Assembly (NCBI GenBank): GCA_027574665.1
Contig: CM050648.1
Location: 38,658,700 to 38,722,699, forward strand
Source: Rhynochetos jubatus
Lineage: Eukaryota > Chordata > Aves > Eurypygiformes > Rhynochetidae
Reading direction: 5' to 3'
DNA: 64,000 bases
The translations under genes were made by a program, and so were the position numbers. Shown here piece after piece: positions 22,731 to 33,800 of this stretch. Every line of letters begins with the position of its first letter. Positions within the stretch are counted from its first letter, which is position 1. Below the pieces are notes generated by a model that ran no database searches, was not told the DNA's origin, and was given only the letters and a program-made list of their open reading frames with translations.

Positions 22731-24298
22731 AGTTCTTTTTAATCTTTACCCATAATTAAATGAAAAGCCAATTTAAAAGGAGCTGTAATAAAGTCTCTTC
22801 TTTTGAAATTAAATATAAAAATAGTTGCTTAAAAATACAATAGTTTATGTATTTTAAGCGATTAATAGGGAAAGGAGTTGTTTCAGTAAGGACTTCAAAC
22901 AAATGTGCCTTCGTGCAGTGGTGCCATTGTTGCCGGGGAGGAAGAGATCTGTTCTGCCTGCTGACACTGGGTTTTGCCTTTCATGGCCATTTTTCATACC
23001 TGCAAAACAGTTTGTGGACTCTTTAAGCAGAGAAGTGGGGGGAGGAAGGAAAGAGGGTTGATAGGTCTACATTAGCTCATTAAAAACTAAAAAACCATTT
23101 CTATTTTACATAATTTAACATGGCAAACTATTAAAAAAAAATAAGGTGAAAACTGCAACCCCTAGGCATGCGTTTAAAACATCCTCATTTAGATGCTAAT
23201 TTTGATTCCTAGTGTATGGCTGGTTAAAAAAAAAAAGCCATTAACAAAGGGGCAGATTACTTAAAAGGCATTATTAGGCAAATATGTATGAGTTTTCTGA
23301 TACCAAGTGGCCCTTTTATGACTGAATACAGCTGCTAAGTAGAGTGACATGGAGATATTTGTTTTAAAAGGAAAGAAAAAACCACCAGATTTTTTAAAAA
23401 TACAAACCAAAAAACAATAATTATGTAGAGTGTAAATCATACAGGTAAAAAAAAGTAAAGGCAAATGATACATTCTCCTTTAAATATTTAGAAAATGTGT
23501 GGCTCTGCAGGTGATGTATATTACCAGCTGAATTCTAGGATGTACCTAACATTTAGGTAATAGTGAAACAAATGTTAAAATGTGGCTATTTAATTCTAAT
23601 AATATATCCTGGTTTGTGTGTTAGTAAAATAGCATTGACAGAAAAGTGAAATGAGGAAAATAACAGGCAACACTGAGAGGAAAGTGCATTCTTTCCAGCT
23701 GAGACTGAACTCATGACTGGCAAAAATAAGGTTATAATGATATTAAAATGAAAACTGTTCAGAAAAGATATAAGTAAGTGTACTGTGCTGTATAAATTAA
23801 ATGAGTAATAGAGGATGGGCAGATGGTTGCTTAACTGCATCACAGTAAAAGAACAGTGAATAGGTCTTCACTGAGAGCTCTCTCTCTGAACCTGAATAAA
23901 ATTTTCCTTAACAGGTGAAAGGCTAAGAGAATTTCTAACCCTGAGAAGAAGAAATGAATTTGAAAAGCAGGGCTAATTTTGACTCTGTCTTGGTTGTCAG
24001 GATATTTGAATAATTTTTGTGTCCTCTGTAAATTATCCCGTTAAGAATAAGGCGCCTAAGCCAGAAACAGTTGATCATTGAGATCATTGCAGCCACCAGA
24101 AGCCACAGAAAAGGCATTTCTGTTCTGGAGATTCCATGGAGTTCTCCATAAGCCCCTCACTTGGAAACCACTGGGCAGTTTGGATTTGTTAGCATTAACA
24201 TGTTTAGACTACATGATGAAACATGTATTAGAAATGAGATCAGCTCTTGCCCTCCCTCAGATCTTCCCTTGTACATGCAACATTAAAACTTGCCAAAA
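22731..24298. other. AT-rich noncoding stretch
   Basis: 22740-23480 is AT-rich with no repeat match, with short A-runs near 23120 and 23227. Minus frames at 23261-23473 and 23586-23843 are hydrophobic low-complexity translations without domains. Confidence 0.55.
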
Positions 24299-24366
24299 CA
24301 GATTCTCCTTACACCACACTTCAAGGAGTTACACCAGCATAAAACTGGTGGAGAGGATTCAGCTTA
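24299..24366. repeat. Ancient palindromic repeat, internally deleted
   Basis: The left arm gattctccttacaccac and the right arm 'ctggtggagaggattcagct' are imperfect inverted repeats. The centre has 'ttcaaggagttacaccagca'. The arrangement matches the amniote palindrome whose full copy is at 62250-62344 and whose halves are at 1330 and 1994. Confidence 0.6.
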
Positions 24367-27300
24367 CAAGCGCATCTTCTTAGCTGAAACAGAAGAAAGA
24401 GAAAATTAATCATTCATTATGAAAATGTGATATTACATGAATGTATAAGAAGAATGGGATATCTGTGTGTTAACTGAGCTTTTATATTTCCCTTCATTAA
24501 TAAAAGGGTTGGAAGAAAAATACAAGGATTTAGTGACTCGTTGCAGTTCTTTAAAATGCACCAAGACAATCAGTATCAGTAGAGCTACATACATCGTCCT
24601 ATATAAATAGCTTCATTATTGCCTGGGAGCCTAAGTAAACAGGTAAATGAAGAGTGACCATGGCAGTCTTATCTGAAGTTTGTCCCCAAATACCTATTTG
24701 AGTCAAAACAATTATTTTCTTAAGTGTTTTGTATCTGATATTTTTAAAGCTTAGCACCATTGGGCATCTCTGAATTATTACACATGCTTGCTTACCCCTT
24801 CATTATTTTAGTATGAAACCAAATGAATTGGGATTTCAAGAGAAGCAAAAGTAGGCTGGTCTAAACCAAGGATAATTCATGATTATCCATCCCAATTGTG
24901 CCACTTTGTGTACTTGCCAAATGAAAATGAAAAGTGAGTTAACAGCAAACAGTAAAGGTTTTTCCTAATACAGCTGTAATGTGGAAGTGGAAATGATTTG
25001 GCGATACCCCCACATCTGAATCCTGGCGTGAAGGTGGAGTTGAGGTAAGGATGGAAGACCTTATGCTACTGTTTTTAGTGTAGGTGTATATTAGTTTTCT
25101 GTTGCAAGTCACCTAACAGTCAGGTAGCTAGAGTTTGCTTCATTGTATGTGAAGGTTATTGTGGCTATATTGTAAGTGAATGGGATTTATTCTCAGAGGA
25201 GTTTATAGAAGAAATGTCTATTCAAACTTTCAAATGTGTTAATTATTTCATCAGTCAGAGGAATCTAGGTGTATGAAAAGAAGAGAGATTTAACTTTAAA
25301 TGGTGGAAAATCTGACTTTGTTTTGCATCATAATGTCTGGAAAGAAATGAGTAAGGGGCTTGAGTAAATGAGTAACTAACTCTCCTGTATTTCTGTGAAG
25401 TTATTTCTAACATCCCACTGTATAGGAATGGGTAATCAGTGTTTCAGACAGTCAATCACAATGTTGAGTGCAGAGGGAGGAGGAGGTTTTGATACTGCAA
25501 TTAAAAGAAGGAAGGCCATTTAGCAATAAAATATTCCATGCAAATGTCTTTCAATCTTTGCATTTTGAGCACTCTTAAGGCAGGGACAGACTAAGAAAAA
25601 AAAAAAAGATTAGATAATTTTATGGTTGGTGGGAATCTATAAAGAGGAACATGCTAAATCTAAGGATGCTACAGATGGGCAGCTTATTTGGCCTCTACAT
25701 TTTGCTAGAGAAAAGCATCAAACATCAAATCAAAGATGCTAAGTATATGCTGTTTTAAGAATACTGTAAGGGAGTTATAGTAACATGTTTGCCATCCCAG
25801 GCATCCAAGATTTACCATTGCTCATAATATTAGTTAAAATGGCAGCATCCCCCTTCATTTTTTTTCTTCTAGATCTCTATTTCTATGTATAGGTACTCAC
25901 TCTGCTGCAGGAAAACAGGAGGGTTCAGGAATAAGCCAAGAGTCAAGATTTTTTGTAGGTCCTTCTCATTTCTGAATAAGTGAGTTGGATGTGGCTGTTG
26001 TGATTTTACAGCCTGCAGCATGTGGTTTAGAAGTTGAGAAGGGTGAGGGGGTTGCTCCTTTGTTTCTTTTTTCTTTGGAGGCTTTTGTTTTGGAGTGCTT
26101 TTTAGATAGATATTCGGTGATAGACATAATTCAACTATGGTCTGCTATTTCCTGGTTGATATGACATTACCAAAACAACCCATTTCTCTGGAGCGTGGAC
26201 AAAAAGAATGTATTTTCTATGCTTGAGGTTTGCGCAATGGGGGTAAAAAAAGAAACAACTTGGCTGAGACGGTACCCAATAAAGACAAATTAAACAAGAG
26301 GGGTGAAAATTGAATTTTATCAAAGCTGCCATTTCTGGCAAGTGTTTACTGCACCAGTTTACGATGAAATATTTAATAATTCTGCTTCCTTTCACACTGC
26401 AGTTTTTATTTCACCTCTCAAATAAGGGGCAAGTCCTGGACAGGAGGTCATTAATTTTCCCCTTCAGTCACCACCTCCTTAGAGCCACTAGAGTTAATAG
26501 GGCTGCATATTAATCAGGGCCTTGAGTCCTCTTTGTAGGAGAAAGGCAGGAAGGAGGGGGTCTCTGAATTTACGCCATTAACTTTAGGTGACAAATAAAG
26601 GCTGTTCTTCCTGCTGGGCTGTCACTTAGGATGCCTGGTTACAGCTGCACAGCTGATATGTTGTATTTTTATGTGGTGGTAAAGATGAAGAAGGGTTAAG
26701 GCAGGATGCACTGTGCACAGTGCAGAGCTGAACACAAGGAATATGTTCCTTGCCAGGAACCAGTCTGAAAATGTCATTTATCCGCGTGAAATAAACTGCT
26801 CTCATGCGGGCATCTCAGAAGCATAACCAGAAGCACCTCTGTGTTTGAAACAAAGGATGTTTTGCAAGTATGGATAATTTAAACACCTAAATCCCTGTAA
26901 GAGTTACAGAGATTCACCTGCTGGCTTCCAAAAGACAAAGTGCCCTTGAAAACTGAAGGATAAAACTAAACTGTGCCACAGAGGTCTGGGACAGAACCGT
27001 GGTGGTCCTCGGGGGTGTTGCTGAGAGGCTGTTCCCATCTATTCCCCTGCCATGATACACCAGTCCTATGGGGCTGTGCGGAGTGTGGGAGAGCACAGGC
27101 AATCATTGGTCCGTGGTTTTGTCCTTTTGAACTGGACTGACTAACCCACAGCCCTTGCAGGGGCACATGTGCGAGCAGAAATGATAGGTGAAAGGCAAAG
27201 TTTGGGAAATTGTGCCTGCAGACAGCTGACTGCTATCTCCTCACACTATCCTTCCTCCAGAGATCCAAATATTAAACTAGGTATTGAAGTGGTGGCTTTG

Positions 27301-27610
27301 ATTTCTCATGTCAAAGGGTCTCGCGTTTTTTGTAGAAGGGGAGAGAATGAAAACAGTTGTATGTAGCTGAGCTAGGGAATATGCAGTTTCCCCCCCCATT
27401 ACTTAAAGAAGGCAGACAGTAACAACCAAAAATAAGGCTGCTGGTGTAGATAGTCACAACACAGTCAGCCGGATTGAAAAAACTAATGGTATTTTTCATT
27501 TTAAACACATGAATAATGCCACCCACTTCAGCTGTAGTCAGTGTGCTACTTGTGCTAAGGTTAGGTAAAAATTCGGGCTACTCTTACAGAAGATATGAAG
27601 CCTTAATTAT
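24367..27610. other. Noncoding stretch
   Basis: Mostly unique AT-rich DNA. A-run at about 25596-25608; GC-richer part at 26930-27170 with overlapping 62- and 66-codon minus frames lacking domains. 26290-26620 is repeat-free by eye. No RNA gene. Confidence 0.55.
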
Positions 27611-27627
27611 AAAAAAAAAAAAAAAAA
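27611..27627 (+). repeat. Poly-A tract (A17)
   Basis: Seventeen A residues, then TAAAAAAGAG. No retrocopy is recognised upstream. Confidence 0.85.
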
Positions 27628-29954
27628 TAAAAAAGAGAAAAATTCATTGTGTCCTTATTTAAGTGCAAGACTTTACATTACTTTTACGTTACTAATTTAT
27701 TTACATTTAATTATTTTTCCTCAATAGTTGCCTGCAGGGGAAGTTAGAATCTTCTCACATTAGAATCTGAAAGCCACGTTGCTAATATGTTACTGAAACT
27801 ATGATTAACAGTGTTGCTAACAATAACAAAATCAGAAAAGTATTTCCTTATCTTTTATTTTGCAAAGTCCCAGATTTTTTTAAGGTTTTAATTTTTTAAT
27901 GAAGATAGAATTTTTGGATCACTTTTATGCAGTTAGGTACCTCTACTTTTTCTTTCTGATCCCTAAAATGGAAGAGAAAGGAATGTCAGTTTTCAGAGAT
28001 GTAGTGGGATAAAAAGACCTGATCTTCATCTCCTTTAATAGCTTTTCATGATTGGCTGGCATGTTTTGACTGAACTGGAATGTGGCAACATTTCTTCGTG
28101 CTGTGAAATCTCATTAAACGGGTTTCACTGTGAATGTTACATAGAATAAGTCTTTATTTTCCTAATGATTTATTTTCCTGTGATACATTTTACGTAGAAA
28201 AAGAGCATTTCATATCAACAGAGGTTGAGGTTATATTACTTGAAAAATCATGTATTGTTCTTGGATCCTCACATGGATTTATCTATATGCATTTTCATCC
28301 ACATGCATTTGATTTGTTCTAGTATAGCTAGGTAAACCTGTAGCTCTATAACATTGGTGGTTCCTAATTCTGAGTTCCCTAAGGTAACTGGAAATCCAGT
28401 TGACTTAACGGATGAAGCAAAAGCTATTTATTTAAGTACAATGAAACTGCTTTCATTTGTGCATTAGTTTACACTTTGTATTAGAGACCGTTTAAAATGC
28501 ATTTAACTGGAGTGCTCTTTCAATAAAGTTCACACTTCTTGTAATTGTAGGAATCAGTCTTTAATTCCACATAAAAATTGATCCCTGTTTGTTTTTATCT
28601 CTGTTCATTTTCTCTCTTGGGAATTTTCAACAAATTTTTTTTAGGGCAACATGAGGTTCATACTGGCATTGTCTCTTTCTCATCCTTGGATGATAAATTC
28701 AGGCAAGCAGAGGATGCTAACCTGTTAATATTACCTCCTGTTATTGCTGCAAAGTTAGAGTGGTAGATGAAAAAGAGAAAATATTGATAATTCTTCAGGG
28801 TTTGCAAATGGCGAGAGTGGAGCCAAAACTGAGACTGCTGCTTGTCGTGCTGACTGTTTCCATATGCTCTCCCATTTCTCTGTCTTTATCTAGTTGTTGT
28901 CTCCTGGCTTACTCTGCAAGAATTTTGGGACAGAGATGTTTTTAAATCTCTGTTAAAAATTCCCTGTTAAAATGGGAAGGGTCTGGTTCTGTGAGTGGGA
29001 GTCTGTGCATTGCTTCAGGTCAAATGTATAGCAGTAGTGAATGGAGTATAAGGCTTTGAGTAGGTTTTTTAGCCTCAAAACAATGGACAATGTGAATATT
29101 ACTCCTTTTAATTCAATCATTTCGATATTTAGCCAGGTTCAAAATCTGTTTTTATTGAGTAGTTTTAGGTTTGCTCAGATACATGCTCCCAATTAAAGAG
29201 GAGGTCTCCTGCTGTTAATAAAGCTTTGAAGCTTTTTTATAGTTAGTTAAATCTGTTAATTCTTTTTGAAGTGATTTCACATGATTAAGGCTCTGAGTGG
29301 CCATAATATATCAGGACAACAGCTAATTCTGTTGTGCTTTAGAAAAGAGGGTGAGTGTCTTTGATTTATCAATATTTTGGGTTTGGGTTTTTTTTTTTTG
29401 TGGTTGTTGTTTTTAATTTCCTATCTCCTTTTGTTGTGAGTCCTTGATGAGCAGAAAGGCAGTACTTTGAGCTGCTGGAGAGTGATTAACCAGCAGTATT
29501 ATTTGAATCACTCCATATTGAGTTCCAGATGGGTTTAGTATGGATTTCAGAGCTTGGAAGGGCTGGGGTTCAAATGAATTCTTTTCCTATGGTCTCCTGG
29601 CCTCAGCTCTGCCACCAAATTCCCTTTCCACTGCTTGTCTAATGTATGAAGTTTGCTGAGACAGCCTAGTACATTAAATGGACCTAGCGAGAAGATACAG
29701 CCCGACCTAACAGGCATTAAGCAGCACCACTTCTTGAGTAAGTAAAGATTAGCTGAGTTTTGAGAAACACAAGTGGGCAATAACTGTCACCTTAATGGGA
29801 ACTCTGTCTGCGTAGTCAGATTTGCAGTTTTGAGACATGATACAAATGTGATTTAAATAAGCTGAATTATCATATACAATAGATGTAAAGGGGGTGGAAA
29901 TGGACATGCATGAAAAGTTTGCAATGGAAAAGTACTTCAGCAATGAGGAGATGA
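27628..29954. other. Noncoding, nothing recognised
   Basis: AT-rich with a T-run near 29390-29399. Frames of 61 to 91 codons occur on both strands with no domain; those after 29870 overlap the CR1 element. Confidence 0.6.
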
Positions 29955-30401
29955 ATAAAGACATAAAGGTGTTGGAGTGTGTTGAGAGAAGGACGACAAA
30001 GCTGGTGGAGGGTCTGGAGCACAAGTCCTGTGAGGAGTGGCTGAAGGTGCCAGGGTTTTTTATCCTGAAGAAAAGGAGGCTGAAGGGAGACCTTATTGCT
30101 CTCTACATCTACCTGAAAGGAGGTTGTAGGGAGGCCAGTAACTGGTGATAGGACAAGAGGAAATGGCCTCAAGGTGCATCAGGGAAGGTTTAGAATGGAT
30201 ATTAGGAAAAACTTCTTCACTGAGAGTGGTCAGGCACTGGGACAGGCTGCCCAAGGAAGTGGTGAAGTCACCACCCCTGAAGATGTTCAAGGAACATGCA
30301 GACGTGGGGCTTGAGGACATGGTCTAGTGGGTATGGTAGTGTTGGGTTGATGGTTGGATTGGATGATCTTACAGGTCTCCCAGCCTTTGTGATTCTGTGA
30401 T
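29955..30401 (+). mobile_element. CR1 LINE 3' portion (end of ORF2 plus 3' UTR)
   Basis: Begins near 'aaaggtgttggagtgtgttg', followed by gagagaaggacgacaaagct, then 'gaagaaaaggaggctgaagg', 'ggacaagaggaaatggcctc', 'gaatggatattaggaaaaac', 'caggctgcccaaggaagtgg', 'ggttggattggatgatctta' and a short ATTCTGTG-type tail. All are in CR1 sense order and end at the tail. About 20 bases normally present after 'ggaggttgtagggagg' are missing. 5'-truncated; the frames are broken. Confidence 0.92.
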
Positions 30402-30772
30402 AATAAGTCCAAGTCTCTTCCTGAGACAATAGAATCCCCTAAGGCCAATGTTTCCTTGACCTGAAAACTTGCTTTCTGTGTCTGGCTGACATATCACAGG
30501 GTGAGCATTTTTCCAGCGCAGAAGCCAGTGTCGCTGTGTGAATAGAAGCCGGGAGGAAGCTATGGCGAGATATGGAAGCGAGAAGGGATTAGAAAGGAAA
30601 TCTGGAAAACTTTAAGTGGTTTTTTGCTTAGTGAAAGAAAAAATTGGAACACTGGTCTGGGGCTGGCGAAGCCACAGGAAAGAAGGAAATGGCAGCAAAC
30701 TACTTCTAAGCTCTTGCCCCATTTTATATAAATAAGATCTTACTTGAATTTCCTGATCATGCTTATGGAAAG
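30402..30772. other. Noncoding, nothing recognised
   Basis: Unique-looking DNA between the CR1 element and a poly-A tract. Confidence 0.6.
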
Positions 30773-30789
30773 AAAAAAAAAAAAAAAAA
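30773..30789 (+). repeat. Poly-A tract (A17)
   Basis: Seventeen A residues within a longer A/G-rich run (30771-30798). Confidence 0.85.
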
Positions 30790-31442
30790 GAAGAAAAATG
30801 ACCTGACTGCTGTGAAAAAAACCCCAATACTTAAGAAGAGGAAGTTCTTCCAAACACTGTCCATGATGTTATTTCCCATGACAGCAAGGGAAGGTGGCAG
30901 GAGGGTAAAGAGGGGGGTACAAGGTATGCCCAGGGCAGCGGTGCAATTGCTCCTCTGAGTATGTATGCAAGGCAGTACCAATGACATGGCTACACCCCTC
31001 TTAGTCCACCCGTTCCCTGTGAATCTACACCCAAAAGGGTTAATAATTTCTTGTCTTTGGTTTATAATGGTGAAAGAGAGTAAGAGGATGAGGGAAAGGA
31101 TCTTTAGAAGTTGACCAGTGTCTGGTTTTCAATCCCACCATTCAACGATGAGCACTTCACTGGGGAGTCACAGAGAAAAAGCCAGAGGGAGAGAGCAGAA
31201 GAGGAGAGGAGGAGGCGAAGAACAAGTGGAAGTCAGTGAGGAGTGATCAGAGCAACTACTGCAGTGTCTGTCCCAACAGCAATAGGTTTGGGACAAAAAT
31301 AACGGCTGCAACAAGAGCACAGTAGTCTGTTACAGCTTGATTCTGTTACAGATAAGATTTCAAGAACAGTCTTTCAGCTATGGCAGTATGAATGCCTAAA
31401 AAAAATAATTTAGCTATACAGATCCTCTGAATACATATATCC
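30790..31442. other. Noncoding with purine-rich run
   Basis: 30890-30922 has clustered G-runs and 31170-31230 is A/G-rich (gaggagaggaggaggcgaag). No frame or repeat consensus is recognised. Confidence 0.55.
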
Positions 31443-31500
31443 CGATCCAACAAAACACTTGCCCATATGTTTAGTTATAATGACATAAGCATTCCCAGCT
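31443..31500. repeat. Ancient palindromic-repeat half copy
   Basis: 'cgatccaacaaaacacttgc', then 'catatgtttagttataatga' and 'cataagcattccca' follow the order of one arm of the repeat at 17300-17420 ('gatccagcaaagcacttaag', 'cacatgcttaacttta', 'agtcccattg'). Divergent. Confidence 0.45.
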
Positions 31501-33650
31501 GCTGTGGCTAATGATATTCTAGGTGTCTGAATTATTATAAAAATGTGGAAAATGGTTTGGGGTTCATCAATAATATTTTTATCATCAATGCATCATTTTT
31601 TATATTGAATGTTTTTGTGATTTAAAAATATATTTGAAAGGACTTTCCTAATACAAAGGTTTTTTTAATTGAGCAAATTAAACCATTTATTTTTATTTTG
31701 GAAAAAATGTTCAACATTTTTTCTGGTTCTTGCCCAGTTTTTTCTCCTTGCTTTCCCACCCGATTTATCCTGCAGCAGTTTGGTGATGCTGGTATAGATG
31801 CATGAAACACTTTCAACTTCAGTAACTTTTTCTGAAAAGACTTTAACATTTTTTTAAAAGTGAGTTTAAGTTCTGAATAAATGTTTAATAATTGTATTTA
31901 AAGCAAAAGAGAGCATTTAATGGTGTGGAATAAAATCAGCAAAGGCAGATCAACAGTGCTGTGGCAGTTTATTTCCAGTGGATACTAAAAAAATGTGTCT
32001 GCTGCCCTGTACTATTACACAAACTGCATATGGAGCAAACAATTCTTAGGTATCTTATTTTAAAATGTTCTGGAGAGTTCTAAAATGCTTTTCAGTTCCT
32101 TCTTTTGCCTTCCTATGGCTTGTAAGGTCAGCATTTCTTAATTCAATACTAGAAGTCCAACTTTAGAAGGCTAGGAGGGAATGAAAACTGCAGCTGAGAC
32201 ATTTTAAAGACCTTTAGGAACACCTATTTTATAAACATCAAATGTTTCAGTCTTAATGTCCAGGATCATGGATAATAACCTTGGGCTAGAAATGGAGTGC
32301 CTTGTAACAAGAGAAATGTAAGTCTCTCGTTTTTAGCCTCAAGGAGTCTCATGGTTCATGAGATAACATACCCTTAAACCCTTCATAGACTTAAAGTTAT
32401 TTGTGCTGAGCTTTGGGACAGTGTGATTCCTCTGATGAAACTCAGTGTTTGGTAAAGGGTACCAGTTTTAACGGTGCATGTTCAAATCTCCTTAAAGGTT
32501 TGGATGGGACTGAGTAGTCCTGGACAGAGATGGATTAGTAGGCAGAGTGAAGGAGAGGCATGATTAATGCAGCTGCATTAAAAGATGCATGATAAACGCA
32601 ATTTATCACATGGCTATCATCATCACATATGTGCTATATAATTTAATATTAAATAATAGTAGGAGGTTTGCTACCAAGCGGTAGGAGCACAGATGAGGGA
32701 GAGGGTGATTGAGGGGTTAGAGTTAGGAGTGATGTATTCATTGATAAGAGTGTAAAGGATTATAATTGTAAAGGGGCTACTGGGTAATGCAGAGTAATCA
32801 AATATTGCTTCTTGTATTAACATGATTTATTGCTCTTTCCTGAAATTAAAGCTGCTCAAGGCATTTTACACTTAGGAACCAATTTTTGGAAAGGATTTAT
32901 CCAGTTTTAAGGAGGAAAAACATGTAGGGATGAATAACCATACTCTATATAATTGTTCATACTCTTGTTATGTCCCACAGTTTCACATGGGAAAGTAATA
33001 CAAAAGCAAGAGAATTGTATTATAACGCCTGAGCCTTTCCTCTATTTGAATAATAAAATACTGGGACATGGATCTGTGGGATGCTACTGAAAATAAGTAG
33101 TACCTTTAAAACTATGTTTTCTGATTAGCCATTTGCCTGTCTGACATGAGAGGGCTTGTATTTAATTGTCTCTTATGCAACTAGATGCAACTATTTTGCT
33201 ATGTTAGAAGAATTATTCAGACTCTGCTTCAGTGTTCTTTTGTTCACATTGTTAAGCCTTCTAGTGAAAGTCGAGGCATACATTCCTGTTTTGATTAAGA
33301 GGTGAATGCTTTATTTAATTCAGAGTGCAGCCCGGTACCATTGTGTTGGGATCTTGAAAGCATAACAGATAATAATCTTTAGTAGCTTTATAGAAAAATG
33401 ATAAAGATGCCCTATTTCACCTTCCTTTTTATTGGGCAAACTTTCTTCTGCAGGGCAAACACCTAGGAGGGGGGAATACCATAGGCTTCCTGAGCAAGGT
33501 CCAGTGGTTATCATCCTTCTTTTAGAGCAGGACATGGAGTCACCAGCTCTCAACCCAGTGGTCCTGGAGAACATGCAATGGGGAGGTGTCTGACAGCCCC
33601 CTATTCTTGTCACAGCCTGGGGGATCGGCTTCTGTGACAACCAGGATGCA
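31501..33650. other. AT-rich noncoding stretch
   Basis: No recognised repeat or gene. A 106-codon minus frame at 33320-33640 ends at the CR1 edge and has no domain. Confidence 0.6.
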
Positions 33651-33800
33651 GAATCATAGAATCACAGGATGCTTTGGGTTGGAAGGGACCTTAAAGATCA
33701 TCTAGTTCCAAGCCCCCTGCCATGGGCAGGGACACCCTCCACTAGACCAGGTTGCTCAGAGCCTCATCCAGCCTGGCCTGGAACACTCCCAGGGATGGGG
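33651..33800 (-). mobile_element. CR1 LINE 3' end
   Basis: On the plus strand: gaatcatagaatcacagg (octamer tail in reverse), then 'tttgggttggaagggacctt', 'aaagatcatctagttccaag', 'ccatgggcagggacaccctc' and 'catccagcctggcctggaac'. This is the reverse complement of the CR1 3' UTR. 5'-truncated at about 150 bp. It shares an approximately 96-base segment, about 93% identical by hand count, with the plus-strand copy at 55337-55436. Confidence 0.95.

Noticed and set aside
29520..29640. Possible MIR-like sequence (ggggttcaaatg, then cagctctgccacc)
   Set aside because: Two short word matches only, not collinear over enough length.
32470..32500. tRNA B-box-like 'gttcaaatctcc'
   Set aside because: No matching A box, acceptor stem or anticodon arm around it.
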